NCBI GenBank assembly: GCA_030630445.1
Contig: DAOVNC010000269.1
Coordinates: 1 to 5,147, forward strand
Direction: 5' to 3'
DNA: 5,147 bases
From: Kiritimatiellales bacterium
GTDB lineage: Bacteria > Verrucomicrobiota > Kiritimatiellia > Kiritimatiellales > Pontiellaceae
A program made the translations under genes and the position numbers. This document shows, piece after piece, positions 5,074 to 5,147 of this stretch; positions within the stretch are counted from its first letter, which is position 1; each line of letters begins with the position of its first letter. Below the pieces are notes generated by a model. It worked only from the letters and a program-made list of their open reading frames with translations, was not told where the DNA came from and made no database searches.

Positions 5074-5147
5074 CTATTCCGAGATGACCCGGTAGAAGGT
5101 TTGATCTGGACCGATCGCGTTGGTGATGCTGATGGTTCCACCATTGC
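5074..5147 (-). CDS. C-terminal end of an unidentified, probably exported protein (5' part outside window)
   Basis: Read on the minus strand, the right edge contains 23 sense codons and a TAG stop (5076-5074). The visible end reads NGGTISITNAIGPDQ followed by TFYRVISE. A tail of this shape, a short beta-strand, a Gly/Pro turn and an aromatic FYRV or FFRV strand close to the stop, is, in my recollection, common at the C-terminus of large exported proteins in Kiritimatiellota/Lentisphaerota. A hairpin 21 nt after the stop supports this as a true gene end. The gene points the same way as the PEP-CTERM gene, with 139 nt between. Too little is visible to name a product. Confidence 0.6.
   Translation of the reverse strand, partial: NGGTISITNAIGPDQTFYRVISE

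Overview
The window looks like chromosomal DNA from a Gram-negative bacterium of the PVC superphylum, most likely Kiritimatiellota, Verrucomicrobiota or Lentisphaerota. The assignment is an inference from four things: a PEP-CTERM surface protein, an exported beta-helix protein with Chlamydia-Pmp-like repeats joined to a deiodinase-like thioredoxin fold, a GreA that continues upstream without a start codon in view, and intergenic inverted repeats. No rRNA, tRNA, transposase, phage gene or CRISPR array is visible.

Layout. (1) 1-510 (+) is the 3' part of a GreA/GreB-family transcript cleavage factor. (2) 532-2691 (+), 21 nt downstream and possibly co-transcribed, encodes a 719-residue secreted protein: signal peptide, right-handed beta-helix with six F-x-x-N...G-G-A coils, a Pro/Lys linker, a deiodinase-like thioredoxin fold whose catalytic Sec/Cys position is alanine, and an unassigned beta-rich C-terminal region. 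(3) 2688-3860 (-) encodes an RmuC-family DNA recombination protein, convergent with gene 2; the two stop codons share the palindrome CTAG. (4) 3861-4163 is non-coding: the rmuC Shine-Dalgarno, a 10-bp-period triplet repeat, a REP-like 54-bp double palindrome, and a strong intrinsic terminator for the gene to its right. (5) 4164-4934 (-) encodes a 256-residue PEP-CTERM protein with a signal peptide. (6) 4935-5073 is its leader, with a small dyad, a possible Shine-Dalgarno-masking hairpin and a probable terminator of the next gene. (7) 5074-5147 (-) holds the last 23 codons of another gene, probably an exported protein.

The genes do not form one obvious pathway. GreA (transcription) and RmuC (genome maintenance) are housekeeping functions. 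The beta-helix/deiodinase-like fusion, the PEP-CTERM protein and probably the truncated gene at the right edge are envelope or exported proteins. PEP-CTERM sorting needs an exosortase, which is not in this window. The least ordinary items are the beta-helix fused to an apparently dead deiodinase fold, the REP-like element, and the leader of the PEP-CTERM gene.
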